Notes under the pieces: generated by a model | Databases searched by the model: none | The model's input: the letters and a program-made list of their open reading frames with translations, nothing else | Told to the model about the DNA's origin: nothing | Position numbers and translations under genes: made by a program | Part shown: piece by piece, positions 47,067 through 55,914 of the stretch | How the letters are laid out: every line of letters begins with the position of its first letter | Position numbering within the stretch: position 1 is the stretch's first letter | DNA from: Olleya marilimosa CAM030 | GTDB taxonomy: Bacteria; Bacteroidota; Bacteroidia; Flavobacteriales; Flavobacteriaceae | NCBI RefSeq assembly: GCF_000518485.1 | Contig: NZ_JADR01000002.1 | Location: 1-64,000, forward strand | Reading direction: 5' to 3' | Length of the DNA stretch: 64,000 bases

Positions 47067-47191
47067 GGTTGTTTATTATAAGTTTTGAAGATACAGATAA
47101 AAGTAAAATTAACAAAGTAAAAACCTTAAACCAAACAGATTTTAAGATGGATTTATAACTTATCTATCTTAAAGTTCTTATTTTTACAGCT

Positions 47192-47227
47192 AGTTATAAT
47201 TTCCGCTTGACGGAAAAAATTATAACT
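47192..47227. repeat. Stem-loop in the aminopeptidase P leader
   Basis: AGTTATAATTTCCG pairs with the complementary bases at 47211-47227 apart from a 3-base AAA bulge; the loop is CTTGA. No T run follows. It ends 57 bases before the ATG at 47285 and may be a protein-binding site or leader structure. Confidence 0.45.
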
Positions 47228-47284
47228 CAAATTTTATGAATACATTTTTTCACTTCTGTGGAAATTAAAAATTAAATTTTTCTT

Positions 47285-48577
47285 ATGAAATATCACAAAA
47301 TCGACTCGTCATTATTTATAAAAAACCGTAAAAATTTTGCTTCTCAAATGAAGCCAAAAAGTATTGCCTTTTTTAACTCTAATGATATTTATCCAATTAG
47401 TGCAGATAGCACATTACCATTCCAACAACAACGCGATATTTTTTACTTAAGTGGTGTTGATCAAGAAGAAAGTATTTTAGTTTTATTTCCGGATTGTCCA
47501 AATCCTAAAAACAGAGAGGTTTTATTTTTAAAAGAAACCAATGCACACATTGCTGTTTGGGAAGGTGAAAAACTAACTAAAGAGGCTGCATTGGCTACAA
47601 GCGGAATTAAAACCGTTTATTGGTTACAAGACTTAGAAAAAGTTGTGTTTGAAATGATGACACAAGCCGAAACCGTTTACATAAACACCAATGAGCATTA
47701 CAGAGCTAATGTAGAAACCGAAACAAGAGAAGACCGTTTTACTAAATGGATAAAAGATAAATATCCTGCACATAGTGTTGCTAAAAGCAATCCAATATTA
47801 CAACGCTTAAGATCTGTAAAAGATCAAATTGAATTAGACTTAATCCAAACCGCTTGTGATATTACAAATAAAGGTTTTAGACGTGTTTTAAACTTTGTTA
47901 AACCTGGCGTTATGGAATACAACATTGAAGCCGAGTTTATGCATGAGTTTTTAAATAATCGTTCTAAAGGCTTTTCATACACACCAATTGTAGGTTCTGG
48001 AAACAACGCTAACGTGTTACACTATATAGAAAACAATCAAGAGTGTAAAGCTGGAGATTTGATATTAATTGATGCTGGAGCAGAATACGCTAATTACGCT
48101 AGTGACATGACACGTACTATACCTGTTTCTGGTAAATACAATGACAGACAAAAAGCGGTTTACAATGCTGTTTTGAGAGTTAAAAATGAGGCTACAAAAA
48201 TGCTAGTTCCTGGTACAATTTGGGCTGACTACCATGTGGAAGTTGGTAAATTAATGACTAGTGAACTTTTAGGTTTAGGCTTACTTGATAAAGCAGATGT
48301 ACAAAACGAAAATCCAGATTGGCCTGCTTATAAAAAATACTTTATGCATGGTACGTCACACCACATGGGATTAGACACGCATGACTACGGGATTTTAACA
48401 GAACCAATGCAAGCTAACAACGTATTTACTGTTGAGCCTGGAATTTACATTCCTGCAGAAGGTTTTGGTATTAGATTGGAAGATGATGTTGTGATCCAAA
48501 AATCTGGAGAACCTTTTAATTTAATGAGAGACATCCCAATTGAAATTGAGGAAATTGAGGATATAATGAATAAGTAA
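47285..48577 (+). CDS. pepP: Xaa-Pro aminopeptidase (aminopeptidase P, M24B)
   Basis: 430 residues, cytoplasmic, removing an N-terminal residue before proline. An N-terminal AMP_N domain (about 1-140) precedes the pita-bread metallopeptidase fold. The five metal ligands are readable: the Asp pair in LIDAGAEYANYASDMTRT, His in HGTSHHMGLDTHD, and Glu in FTVEPGIYI and IRLEDDVV. It is followed after 39 bases by an unrelated membrane protein gene. Confidence 0.95.
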   Translation: MKYHKIDSSLFIKNRKNFASQMKPKSIAFFNSNDIYPISADSTLPFQQQRDIFYLSGVDQEESILVLFPDCPNPKNREVLFLKETNAHIAVWEGEKLTKEAALATSGIKTVYWLQDLEKVVFEMMTQAETVYINTNEHYRANVETETREDRFTKWIKDKYPAHSVAKSNPILQRLRSVKDQIELDLIQTACDITNKGFRRVLNFVKPGVMEYNIEAEFMHEFLNNRSKGFSYTPIVGSGNNANVLHYIENNQECKAGDLILIDAGAEYANYASDMTRTIPVSGKYNDRQKAVYNAVLRVKNEATKMLVPGTIWADYHVEVGKLMTSELLGLGLLDKADVQNENPDWPAYKKYFMHGTSHHMGLDTHDYGILTEPMQANNVFTVEPGIYIPAEGFGIRLEDDVVIQKSGEPFNLMRDIPIEIEEIEDIMNK

Positions 48578-48616
48578 AATTTTCAAAATAAACTTTACTT
48601 CAAAAGAAATTAAATA

Positions 48617-49561
48617 ATGGATAATTCATCTTTCGAAAAAGGAGAAAAATTCGAAGGTTTTGTAGAAAAGAATCTTTTCCCAAAATCAGATTATGATTTA
48701 ATACATAGAACTAATGCTTTTAGTCAAAACAGCAAAAGATATTCTGAGAACACTCTAAAACCTGATTTCAAATTTAGATGCAAGAAAACTAAAAAGGAAT
48801 TTTATATAGAAGCCAAATATCGTTCAAGCTTCAACTCGGACGATATGGTGGAGGTGATTAGCTTTACCCAATTAGAACGATTTAGAAAAATACAAGCAGA
48901 TGAAAATACTTCAGTCTTTATAGTTCTAGGAATAGAAGGCTCACCCGAAAACCCGAAAAATGTAAGCTTAATTCCTTTAAATGAATTAGCATATCTTAAA
49001 CTATACCCTTCTTTTATCAACAAATTTAAAATTGAAAAATCAGCAGTCACCAATGAAATTTTAAAGTCATACGATGTAGAGTATACCAACAATGATCTAG
49101 AGAAAAAGCAATTTAAAGCTAAGCCTAAAAACATTTTAATAGGGATGCTTCTTTTGATTATAACTACAGCTAGTTTTTTTATTTTTTACGAAAACACTGA
49201 AAGCAAAATCAGAAAGAAAACAACTGAATATTATCAACATTTAGAAAATGGCAACATAAATGCTTTAAAAAACTATATAGCTCCGAAAGTCAATAATTGG
49301 TATGACAAATCAGATTTAACTTTAGATGAAATAATAATAGAAACCTCAAAGTATTTAAAAAATTTCCCAAAAAGCACTACGAATGTGCAATGGGACACTT
49401 TTAAATTTTCAGAACTAGGTGAAGATTACCTATGTACTTACAATTTATTATATAAAATCAAATCAAAGGGAAAATTTAAAGATAAAATTTATCACTTAAA
49501 AATAAAAGCGACTTGGGGCAAAGACTTTAAATTAAAAAGTATTGTTGAAAACCGACTTTAA
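48617..49561 (+). CDS. Membrane-anchored PD-(D/E)XK-like protein
   Basis: 314 residues in three parts. Residues 1-110 look like a PD-(D/E)XK nuclease fold: E17 in an early helix, P49-D50 followed 15 residues later by E65-A-K67 (FYIEAKYRSSF), and Q85 in the next helix (ISFTQLERF). One transmembrane helix lies at 172-191 (NILIGMLLLIITTASFFIFY), which would put the nuclease-like part in the cytoplasm. Residues about 195-314 resemble an NTF2-like/DUF4878 domain outside the membrane. I know no named family with this layout. The gene appears more AT-rich than its neighbours. Nuclease activity is inference. Confidence 0.65.
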   Translation: MDNSSFEKGEKFEGFVEKNLFPKSDYDLIHRTNAFSQNSKRYSENTLKPDFKFRCKKTKKEFYIEAKYRSSFNSDDMVEVISFTQLERFRKIQADENTSVFIVLGIEGSPENPKNVSLIPLNELAYLKLYPSFINKFKIEKSAVTNEILKSYDVEYTNNDLEKKQFKAKPKNILIGMLLLIITTASFFIFYENTESKIRKKTTEYYQHLENGNINALKNYIAPKVNNWYDKSDLTLDEIIIETSKYLKNFPKSTTNVQWDTFKFSELGEDYLCTYNLLYKIKSKGKFKDKIYHLKIKATWGKDFKLKSIVENRL

Positions 49562-49580
49562 AAAAAAGTAATTAAAATAA

Positions 49581-49607
49581 AAAAGCAAGCCCTAAAAGCT
49601 TGCTTTT
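49581..49607. terminator. Bidirectional terminator between the nuclease-like gene and aspartate kinase
   Basis: Perfect 10-base arms (AAAAGCAAGC and its complement, 49581-49590 and 49598-49607) around a 7-base loop, with T-rich exits on both strands. Confidence 0.8.
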
Positions 49608-49614
49608 CCTCATT

Positions 49615-50943
49615 TTAAACTAAAACAGAATGACTCTCAAAAACATAGCGTTGTAGCTTTTTCAAGGTTTCTTTTTTATCACTTGTATTAATAAGCAAAG
49701 AGATATTATTATTACTTCCTCCATAAGATATCATACGCACGCTTACGTCTTGCAAAATTTGAAACAAATTAGGCGTGTCTGGATGAAATATAATAGCATT
49801 ACCAACTAAACATACAATACTCATATAGTTATCAACCTCAACTACTGAAAATCGATCCAATTCTTCTACAATAGCCTCTAGATGCGTGGTATCATCTATG
49901 GTTAATGACACAGCAATTTCTGATGTTGTAATCATGTCTATGGACGTTTCATAACGCTCAAAAACCTCAAATACTTTCTTTAAAAAACCATGTGCCAATA
50001 ACATTCTGGCAGACTTTATCTTTATGGCTGTAATACCATCTTTTGCAGCAATTGCCTTAATCCCTTCTCCATGGACTTGATTTGTTATTAATGTACCATG
50101 CGCTTCTGGTAACATGGTGTTTTTTAACCTAACTGGTATATCCAATTCACGCACAGGCATAACGGTTTGAGGATGTAATATTTTGGCTCCAAAATAAGCC
50201 AACTCTGCAGACTCATCAAAAGACAAATTAGAAATAGCTGTTGTATTCTCTACAAATCGTGGATCATTGTTATGAAAACCATCTATATCTGTCCAAATCT
50301 GCACTTCTTTTGCTTTTAACACAGCTCCAATTATGGTAGCAGTATAATCACTTCCTCCGCGTTGTAAATTAGCAACATTTCCTTTTACATCACGACAAAT
50401 AAAACCTTGCGTAATATAAATCTCTGCTTTTGGCGACTCATTAATTACACGATTTAAATTTTGTTGTATGTAATAATTATCAGGCTCATTTGTTTTATCA
50501 ATGCGCATAAAATCCAGAGCAGGCAATAACACAGCATTTATATTCTCTTGCTGTAAATAATGGCTAAAGATAAATGTTGACAATAACTCGCCTTGCGACA
50601 CTATTTGATTGTATAATAAATCGTCATACAATCTATTAACCAAAACCTCAAGTGAATTAAAAGTATTATTAACATACACAAAAACCGTTTTATAAATTTC
50701 TGGTGTTGTAATTAAATTTTTAACGGTCGTGTTATAGGTGTTTCTAAGTACATCAATAACAATTAAAGCATCTTCTGGATTATTATTTTTTATGTAATCT
50801 GCAACTTTGACTAAGGCATTTGTGGTACCTGACATAGCAGATAAAACCACAACTTTTTGTTGTCCATTGTTAATAATGTTTTTAACATTAACCATATTTT
50901 CAATAGACCCAACAGATGTGCCTCCAAACTTTAATACCAACAT
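49615..50943 (-). CDS. Aspartate kinase
   Basis: 442-residue monofunctional aspartokinase, the first step from aspartate to lysine, threonine, methionine and diaminopimelate. The N-terminal kinase domain has KFGGTSVGS at residues 5-13 and LQRGGSDYTATIIGAVL around residue 195; substrate and nucleotide regions are intact. Two C-terminal ACT domains (about 300-440; TAIKIKSARM, MSIVCLVGNAI) are expected to sense end-product amino acids. It is divergent from a gene encoding another ACT protein. Which isozyme (lysC, thrA or metL type) cannot be told. Confidence 0.93.
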   Translation of the reverse strand: MLVLKFGGTSVGSIENMVNVKNIINNGQQKVVVLSAMSGTTNALVKVADYIKNNNPEDALIVIDVLRNTYNTTVKNLITTPEIYKTVFVYVNNTFNSLEVLVNRLYDDLLYNQIVSQGELLSTFIFSHYLQQENINAVLLPALDFMRIDKTNEPDNYYIQQNLNRVINESPKAEIYITQGFICRDVKGNVANLQRGGSDYTATIIGAVLKAKEVQIWTDIDGFHNNDPRFVENTTAISNLSFDESAELAYFGAKILHPQTVMPVRELDIPVRLKNTMLPEAHGTLITNQVHGEGIKAIAAKDGITAIKIKSARMLLAHGFLKKVFEVFERYETSIDMITTSEIAVSLTIDDTTHLEAIVEELDRFSVVEVDNYMSIVCLVGNAIIFHPDTPNLFQILQDVSVRMISYGGSNNNISLLINTSDKKETLKKLQRYVFESHSVLV

Positions 50944-51012
50944 ATTATTTACATTTATACTGCTAAATTACTTAGGGACTTTTATCTAGCAATAAAAATG
51001 AAAAAATTGTAC

Positions 51013-51020
51013 TATTTTTG
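51013..51020 (+). promoter_or_regulatory. -7 box for the ACT-protein gene
   Basis: TATTTTTG matches TAnnTTTG, 25 bases before the ATG at 51046, in the 102-base divergent region shared with aspartate kinase. Confidence 0.55.
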
Positions 51021-51045
51021 CACAAATTGTTAAATAATTAACACG

Positions 51046-51702
51046 ATGAAAACCATAGCCTCTTGCGTAGAAGACATACTAATTACTCAACCATTTTTAG
51101 AAGAAGCGTTGTCAAGAAGTATTATTAATTATTCTGCTTTAGCAGAAGAGTTAAACGCTCCCATTAGTGCCATGCTACGTAAACCAGTAAAATCTGGAGC
51201 AATTATGATGGCTTTGCGACGTTACAATACACCAAATACACTTAGACATTCTTTAAAATTAAAAAGCACCTTACAAAATTTAGGAGATATTACAGTACGC
51301 TCCAATTTAAGTGACTTTACGTTTCAAAACTCAGAAACATTAATACAAAGTCACACAAAAATATTAGATCAAGTAGAAGCTAACAAAGATATTTTTTATG
51401 CGTTTACACGAGGTATCTTTGAAAGTAATATTATTATATCAAGTTCGGAAAACAAAAAAGTTAGTAAATGTTTTTCTAATGAAAAACAAATTGGATTACA
51501 AGAAGGTCTGTCTGCAATAAGCGTGCGCTTACCTAAAGACAACTCCAAAATATCTGGATTATATTACCAAATATTTAAGCGATTAGCTTGGGAAAACATT
51601 CCTATTTACGAAGTAGTATCTACCACAAACGAATTTACTGTTTTAGTAGAGGACCATGTGGTCGATAAAGCGTTTTCAGTTATTAAAAACCTAAAAAACT
51701 AA
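51046..51702 (+). CDS. ACT-domain-like regulatory protein
   Basis: 218 residues, cytoplasmic. The N-terminal half is helical (EDILITQPFLEEALSRSIINYSALAEELNAPISAML), perhaps a winged-helix-like domain. The C-terminal 70 residues (SAISVRLPKDNSKISGLYYQIFKRLAWENIPIYEVVSTTNEFTVLVEDHVVDKAFSVIKNL) have the beta-alpha-beta-beta-alpha-beta pattern of an ACT domain like that of aspartokinase. Being divergent from aspartate kinase, it may regulate that pathway; this is inference. Its stop interlocks with that of the convergent gene. Confidence 0.75.
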   Translation: MKTIASCVEDILITQPFLEEALSRSIINYSALAEELNAPISAMLRKPVKSGAIMMALRRYNTPNTLRHSLKLKSTLQNLGDITVRSNLSDFTFQNSETLIQSHTKILDQVEANKDIFYAFTRGIFESNIIISSSENKKVSKCFSNEKQIGLQEGLSAISVRLPKDNSKISGLYYQIFKRLAWENIPIYEVVSTTNEFTVLVEDHVVDKAFSVIKNLKN

Positions 51703-52049
51703 GGGTTAACGATAGTCAGTTCACCGGATTCTAAAGCCTTTTGATAATCCGCTTCTACAGTAGTTTGAAGTCCGAAAAACTTAGTACCATCTTTCTTTTT
51801 TAAAACAACGTAAGTTTTATTTTCCTTAGTAAAAACATTATCAATTAAAACCTTATGATTGATAACAGGCTTATAACTTGCTAACTTACCACGTTTGACT
51901 AAAATATTTAATCTTGGAAAGTCAATATGATTATAATGCTCACCTTTAGGTGCGTTAACCTCTAATACATCGCCTACCTGAGGTTGACTTTGAGCAAAAG
52001 ACACAACACACACACATAAAAATACTAAAGTTAATACCGTTTTTTTCAT
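51699..52049 (-). CDS. Small exported hypothetical protein
   Basis: 116 residues after choosing the start at MKKTVLTL. A signal peptide ends SFAQ. The mature part is a small beta-rich domain (VGDVLEVNAPKGEHYNHIDFPRLNILVKRG; KTYVVLKKKDGTKFFG). The chosen start sits 24 bases past an exact -7 box; the longer frame would begin within that box. I do not recognise the family. Convergent with the ACT protein, sharing the four bases CTAA across both stops. Confidence 0.75.
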   Translation of the reverse strand: MKKTVLTLVFLCVCVVSFAQSQPQVGDVLEVNAPKGEHYNHIDFPRLNILVKRGKLASYKPVINHKVLIDNVFTKENKTYVVLKKKDGTKFFGLQTTVEADYQKALESGELTIVNP

Positions 52050-52073
52050 AAATATTACGTTTTTGTTGTTACA

Positions 52074-52104
52074 CAAAGTTAAATACTTATTCTTAAAAAA
52101 TCAA
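52074..52104 (-). promoter_or_regulatory. Promoter of the small exported protein gene
   Basis: On the minus strand TTG (52104-52102), 20 bases of spacer, then TAACTTTG (52081-52074). The -33 element lies inside the 3' end of brnQ, so this promoter separates the gene from the brnQ transcript. Confidence 0.6.
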
Positions 52105-53387
52105 GCCTTTTTGGCTAGTAAATTAGCAATAATAAAACCTGTAAATGATGGCAAAACCCATCCCAAACTATATTTAGCAAAAGGAATAAAATTAACCACA
52201 CTTGATAAATTTTTTGAAGGACTTATAACACCTACAACATCAGGAATACTAAACAAAAAAGTAAGCAACACAACTACCCTAAACACTAACTTAGGTGCAT
52301 ATTTATTTGGGATTGCATTTAATATAATTAAAACTATAGTTATTGGATAAATAAATAAAAGTATTGGTAAAGCGATCACAATAATAGTATTAAAATCTAA
52401 CTGCCCAACCACAACACCAAACACACTAGCTATTATAGCTGTTACTACATAAACCGTCTGAGAGTTATTTATTAACCCTTTAAAATAATCTGCAGTACCT
52501 GTCACTATACCAACAGCTGTTGTAAAGCAAGCCAACGCTATTAAAACACTTAATACAGCGTAACCAAAAGTACCCAAAGCCTTAATACTAATTCCAGTTA
52601 ATAAATTAGCACGTTGCATGTCACTATTTAAACTACTATTTATATCAATCTCTCCTCCATAAGATGCCCCAACTGCTATTAGTCCTGCGTAAATTATAAA
52701 AAGCCCAAAACCAGCTATTAATCCTGATTTTTTAATTAAATCCTTTTTAGCTTCAAACGTAGCATCCGTTTTTAAATTAATTGAGATAATTATAACTGCA
52801 CCTACAACTACAGCAGCAATAGCATCAAAGGTTTGATAACCTTCTAAAATACCATCCACAATTGGAGTATCCATTTGCGTTGGGTTAGTAATCATTTGTG
52901 TAGAATACAAACCAATACCAATGACTAATAATAAAATAATAACAATAAAAGGTGTTAGATACTTACCTATTATATTTAATATTTTAGAGCGATTTAAAGC
53001 AAAAATCAATACTAATATAAAGTAAACACTACTAGTCAATAAAGGCGAAGTACCAAAATTTGGATGTATTGCAATTTCATGTGTTGCAGCTGCTGTACGT
53101 GGTGACGGAATAGCTACAGCTATTAGATAAATTAAAATACAATAAATAAAACTAAATACTGGTGATACCTTTTTACCAAAGTCATATAATGTACCTTGTA
53201 ATTTAGCGTGCGCATATATACCAATAATGGGTATTGCTACTGCTGTTATAACAAAACCTAAGGTTACCCAAAACCAATTTTGACCAGCATTATATCCTAA
53301 AAGTGGAGGCAACAATAAATTTCCTGCTCCAAAAAAAAGCGAAAACAACGCAAAGCTAGTTATTAAAAGGTCTTTAGTTTTATTCAC
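52101..53387 (-). CDS. brnQ: Branched-chain amino acid carrier protein
   Basis: 428 residues with about 12 transmembrane helices; a Na+-coupled importer of leucine, isoleucine and valine in the inner membrane. The N terminus LLITSFALFSLFFGAGNLLLPPLLG and the internal IPSPRTAAATHEIAI are LIVCS/BrnQ family signatures. The gene starts 2 bases after the serine hydrolase stop, so the two are likely one transcript. Confidence 0.94.
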   Translation of the reverse strand: MNKTKDLLITSFALFSLFFGAGNLLLPPLLGYNAGQNWFWVTLGFVITAVAIPIIGIYAHAKLQGTLYDFGKKVSPVFSFIYCILIYLIAVAIPSPRTAAATHEIAIHPNFGTSPLLTSSVYFILVLIFALNRSKILNIIGKYLTPFIVIILLLVIGIGLYSTQMITNPTQMDTPIVDGILEGYQTFDAIAAVVVGAVIIISINLKTDATFEAKKDLIKKSGLIAGFGLFIIYAGLIAVGASYGGEIDINSSLNSDMQRANLLTGISIKALGTFGYAVLSVLIALACFTTAVGIVTGTADYFKGLINNSQTVYVVTAIIASVFGVVVGQLDFNTIIVIALPILLFIYPITIVLIILNAIPNKYAPKLVFRVVVLLTFLFSIPDVVGVISPSKNLSSVVNFIPFAKYSLGWVLPSFTGFIIANLLAKKA

Positions 53388-53389
53388 AA

Positions 53390-54937
53390 TTAATCTTGTT
53401 TGATTAGTTTTAAATCTTCAAAATCAAAACTAAAATCTGTTACAGGTGCAATTGGCTTTAATGTCGCACTAACTGCCTGACCTTTTTCGTTAAAACTAAA
53501 TTGCATAAAACAATCCGCATCATAGCTTCTATTATCCCATTTAACAACATATGTGGTAGCATTGTATGGCAAGACGCTTCCTATTAAGGTTTTAGATTTT
53601 TCTGAAGCAATTCTTAATTCATTTCCCTTTTGATTAATAGTAATATTTCCAAACCAAGCATCCTTATATGTACCTGTTATGTTAGCTACTTTAGGCATGT
53701 TGCTACTTGTTTTCATTTTAGCTACCTGATTAAAAACTGCAGTTTTAATACTGTCGTTATATTGATACCATTCTTTATTATTTCGACCTAATTTATCTAT
53801 CCAATTACGGTTTTCATAACCTAAATAACTATCTTTAATAGTATTAGTAATGGTATTAAAAGCAGAACCATTCATTTGATTGGTTAGCACTACAATTGCC
53901 AAATCTAAATCCGGAATCATAGTAAATTGCGTTACTGTTCCCAATAAACCACCTGTATGATACACTTGTTTATAACCACCTTTTACGTCTGTCACAAACC
54001 ATCCTAAACCATATCCTCTAAAATTAGAATTATAACTATCATTAGGACTAACTTTTAAAGGTGTTTGTAGTTGCCAAAGCTCATTAAATTGTTTTTCACT
54101 TAGCAAACGTTCTCCTTTTGCTGTTACAGCATCATTCATTAAAAACTGAGCCCAAGTTAACATGTCATCAACATTACTAACTATACCTCCAGCTGGATTT
54201 GCAGTTGGACTCCAATCGTGCGGAATCTGTACCAATTGACCATCTGCATACGTATGCGCTTCAATAATATTAGATTTATCAGTCACACGATTGTAAGACG
54301 CTTTACTACTAATCATGCCAACAGGCTTCATAATTTTGGTTTCAATAAATTCTTCCCAAGACAAACCACTGACACGTTTTAAAACCTCTCCAGCGATAAT
54401 AAACATATTATTATTGTAAGCAAATTGACTTCTAAAAGAGCTTTCTGCCTCTAAATGCTCAACATTATCAATCACATCTTCTACCTCAAAACTGGCTTCC
54501 GGAAAAAACATTAAATCTCCTGCACCAAGTCCCATTCCACTTCTGTGCGTAACTAGATCTCTAACCGTAAATTGCTCTGTCACCCAAGCATCTTTAAGTT
54601 TAAATTCAGGTATGTGTTGTCTAACCTTATCATCCCAATTAAGTTTTCCCTCGTCCACCATCATAGCCAATGCAAAACAAGTAAATCCTTTACTATTAGA
54701 TGCTACTCCAACCAAAGTACTATTATCCATAGCTTTTTTATTAGACAAAGCACATACACCATGTCCTTTAGCATATACAACTTTACCGTCTTTAATAACA
54801 CCAACAGATATACCAGGAACGTCAAAGGTTTTTAAAGTATTTTCAACAAGTTGGTCTAACTTAGCCTCATCAATTTGAGCAGACAAGGTCATGCACATTA
54901 ACATAGCAAAAGCGTTAAGGATAGGTTTTAATCTCAT
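53390..54937 (-). CDS. Beta-lactamase-family serine hydrolase with DUF3471 tail
   Basis: 515 residues from the chosen start (MRLKPIL), with signal peptide ending TLSAQ. Class C beta-lactamase/esterase fold: SxxK as SNSK in GVASNSKGFT, the Tyr motif YNN in QFAYNNNMF, and the third motif region with HTGG in VYHTGGLLGTV. A C-terminal DUF3471-like beta domain (about 420-515) follows. Likely a periplasmic peptidase or esterase; true beta-lactamase activity is unlikely. An upstream start is rejected because a -7 box lies between the two candidates. Operon with brnQ. Confidence 0.9.
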   Translation of the reverse strand: MRLKPILNAFAMLMCMTLSAQIDEAKLDQLVENTLKTFDVPGISVGVIKDGKVVYAKGHGVCALSNKKAMDNSTLVGVASNSKGFTCFALAMMVDEGKLNWDDKVRQHIPEFKLKDAWVTEQFTVRDLVTHRSGMGLGAGDLMFFPEASFEVEDVIDNVEHLEAESSFRSQFAYNNNMFIIAGEVLKRVSGLSWEEFIETKIMKPVGMISSKASYNRVTDKSNIIEAHTYADGQLVQIPHDWSPTANPAGGIVSNVDDMLTWAQFLMNDAVTAKGERLLSEKQFNELWQLQTPLKVSPNDSYNSNFRGYGLGWFVTDVKGGYKQVYHTGGLLGTVTQFTMIPDLDLAIVVLTNQMNGSAFNTITNTIKDSYLGYENRNWIDKLGRNNKEWYQYNDSIKTAVFNQVAKMKTSSNMPKVANITGTYKDAWFGNITINQKGNELRIASEKSKTLIGSVLPYNATTYVVKWDNRSYDADCFMQFSFNEKGQAVSATLKPIAPVTDFSFDFEDLKLIKQD

Positions 54938-54964
54938 AATTTTATTATTTATTGTCTTGGTAAT

Positions 54965-54993
54965 CAAATATAGTAAATACTTAACCAAAACAA
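54965..54993 (-). promoter_or_regulatory. Promoter of the serine hydrolase-brnQ operon
   Basis: Minus-strand TTG (54993-54991), an 18-base spacer, then TATATTTG (54972-54965), 27 bases before the chosen ATG. It sits back to back with the promoter of the alpha/beta hydrolase gene. Confidence 0.65.
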
Positions 54994-55016
54994 CAGTCTA
55001 AAAACAGTACAAATCT

Positions 55017-55024
55017 TATCTTTG
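55017..55024 (+). promoter_or_regulatory. -7 box of the alpha/beta hydrolase gene
   Basis: TATCTTTG lies only 6 bases before the ATG at 55031, placing the transcription start at the ATG. It also rules out an in-frame TTG at 55022, which is inside the box. Confidence 0.6.
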
Positions 55025-55030
55025 TTGGCT

Positions 55031-55810
55031 ATGATTGTAACTTACAAAGGGATATCCATTTCGTACTCTGTTTCAGGACAAGGTAAAACCGTCACATTGC
55101 TACATGGTTTTTTAGAAAACAGCACGATGTGGAAGGACGCAGTGACCTTACTTGAAAAAAATCACCAAGTCATAACCATAGATTTATTAGGACATGGCAA
55201 TACAAATTGCTTAGGTTATGTCCATACTATGGAAGATTTTGCAGACGCAATAAACGCTGTATTAACACACTTAAATATTACAAACACAACACTTATTGGT
55301 CATTCATTAGGTGGTTATGTTGCTTTGGCTTACGCCGAAATTAAGCCAGAAACAATAGAAGGCTTATGTTTAATGAACTCGACTCCATTTGCAGATAGCC
55401 AAGAACGCATCTTACTTCGAAACAGAGCCATAAAAGTCGCTAAATCTAATTACGAAAACCTAGTTAGCATGTCCATTAGTAATTTGTTTTTTGAAGACAA
55501 CAGGTTACGTTTTGATAAAGAAATTGAATCCATTAAAACCGAAGCTTTAAAAACACCACTTCAAGGTTACGTTGCCACTCAAGAAGGCATGAAAATTAGA
55601 GTAGACAGAACTAAAATATTAGAAAACTTAAACTGCAAAAAGCTTATAATAGCAGGTAAAAACGATCCTATCTTATCAAAAATGGACTTACAACATTTAG
55701 AAACATTAAATGGTATTAATATTGTAATTTTAGATGGAGGACACATGTCTCACATAGAAAACAAAGAAGAATTCTTACAAGAAATAATGCGTTTCAACGA
55801 AAAAATATAG
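55031..55810 (+). CDS. Alpha/beta hydrolase, MenH/esterase-like
   Basis: 259 residues. Classical alpha/beta hydrolase: oxyanion region LLHGFLENSTMW, nucleophile in TLIGHSLGGYVALAYA, acid in IAGKNDPIL, and His in DGGHMSHIENKEEF. The size and the GHSLGG and GHMSH contexts are similar to MenH-like and short-chain esterase proteins; no menaquinone genes are adjacent, so the substrate is open. Probably leaderless mRNA. The next gene follows on the same strand after about 100 bases. Confidence 0.85.
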   Translation: MIVTYKGISISYSVSGQGKTVTLLHGFLENSTMWKDAVTLLEKNHQVITIDLLGHGNTNCLGYVHTMEDFADAINAVLTHLNITNTTLIGHSLGGYVALAYAEIKPETIEGLCLMNSTPFADSQERILLRNRAIKVAKSNYENLVSMSISNLFFEDNRLRFDKEIESIKTEALKTPLQGYVATQEGMKIRVDRTKILENLNCKKLIIAGKNDPILSKMDLQHLETLNGINIVILDGGHMSHIENKEEFLQEIMRFNEKI

Positions 55811-55914
55811 CTTTTTGACCGATTTTTAAAATATTGTTCATATATTCGGAATCGCTATCTATCAGATTTCTAAGACTTAACCACAAGTATCTGATAACAA
55901 AAAGACCTATAAGT

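Noticed and set aside
46198-47210. 15-base repeat ATTTCCGCTTGACGG occurring twice about 1 kb apart
   Set aside because: One copy lies inside a coding region and the length is within chance expectation for a window of this size; no shared context.
53390-54937. Antibiotic-resistance beta-lactamase
   Set aside because: The SxxK/YxN fold with a DUF3471 tail marks a peptidase/esterase-type serine hydrolase, common in Bacteroidota and not a resistance enzyme.
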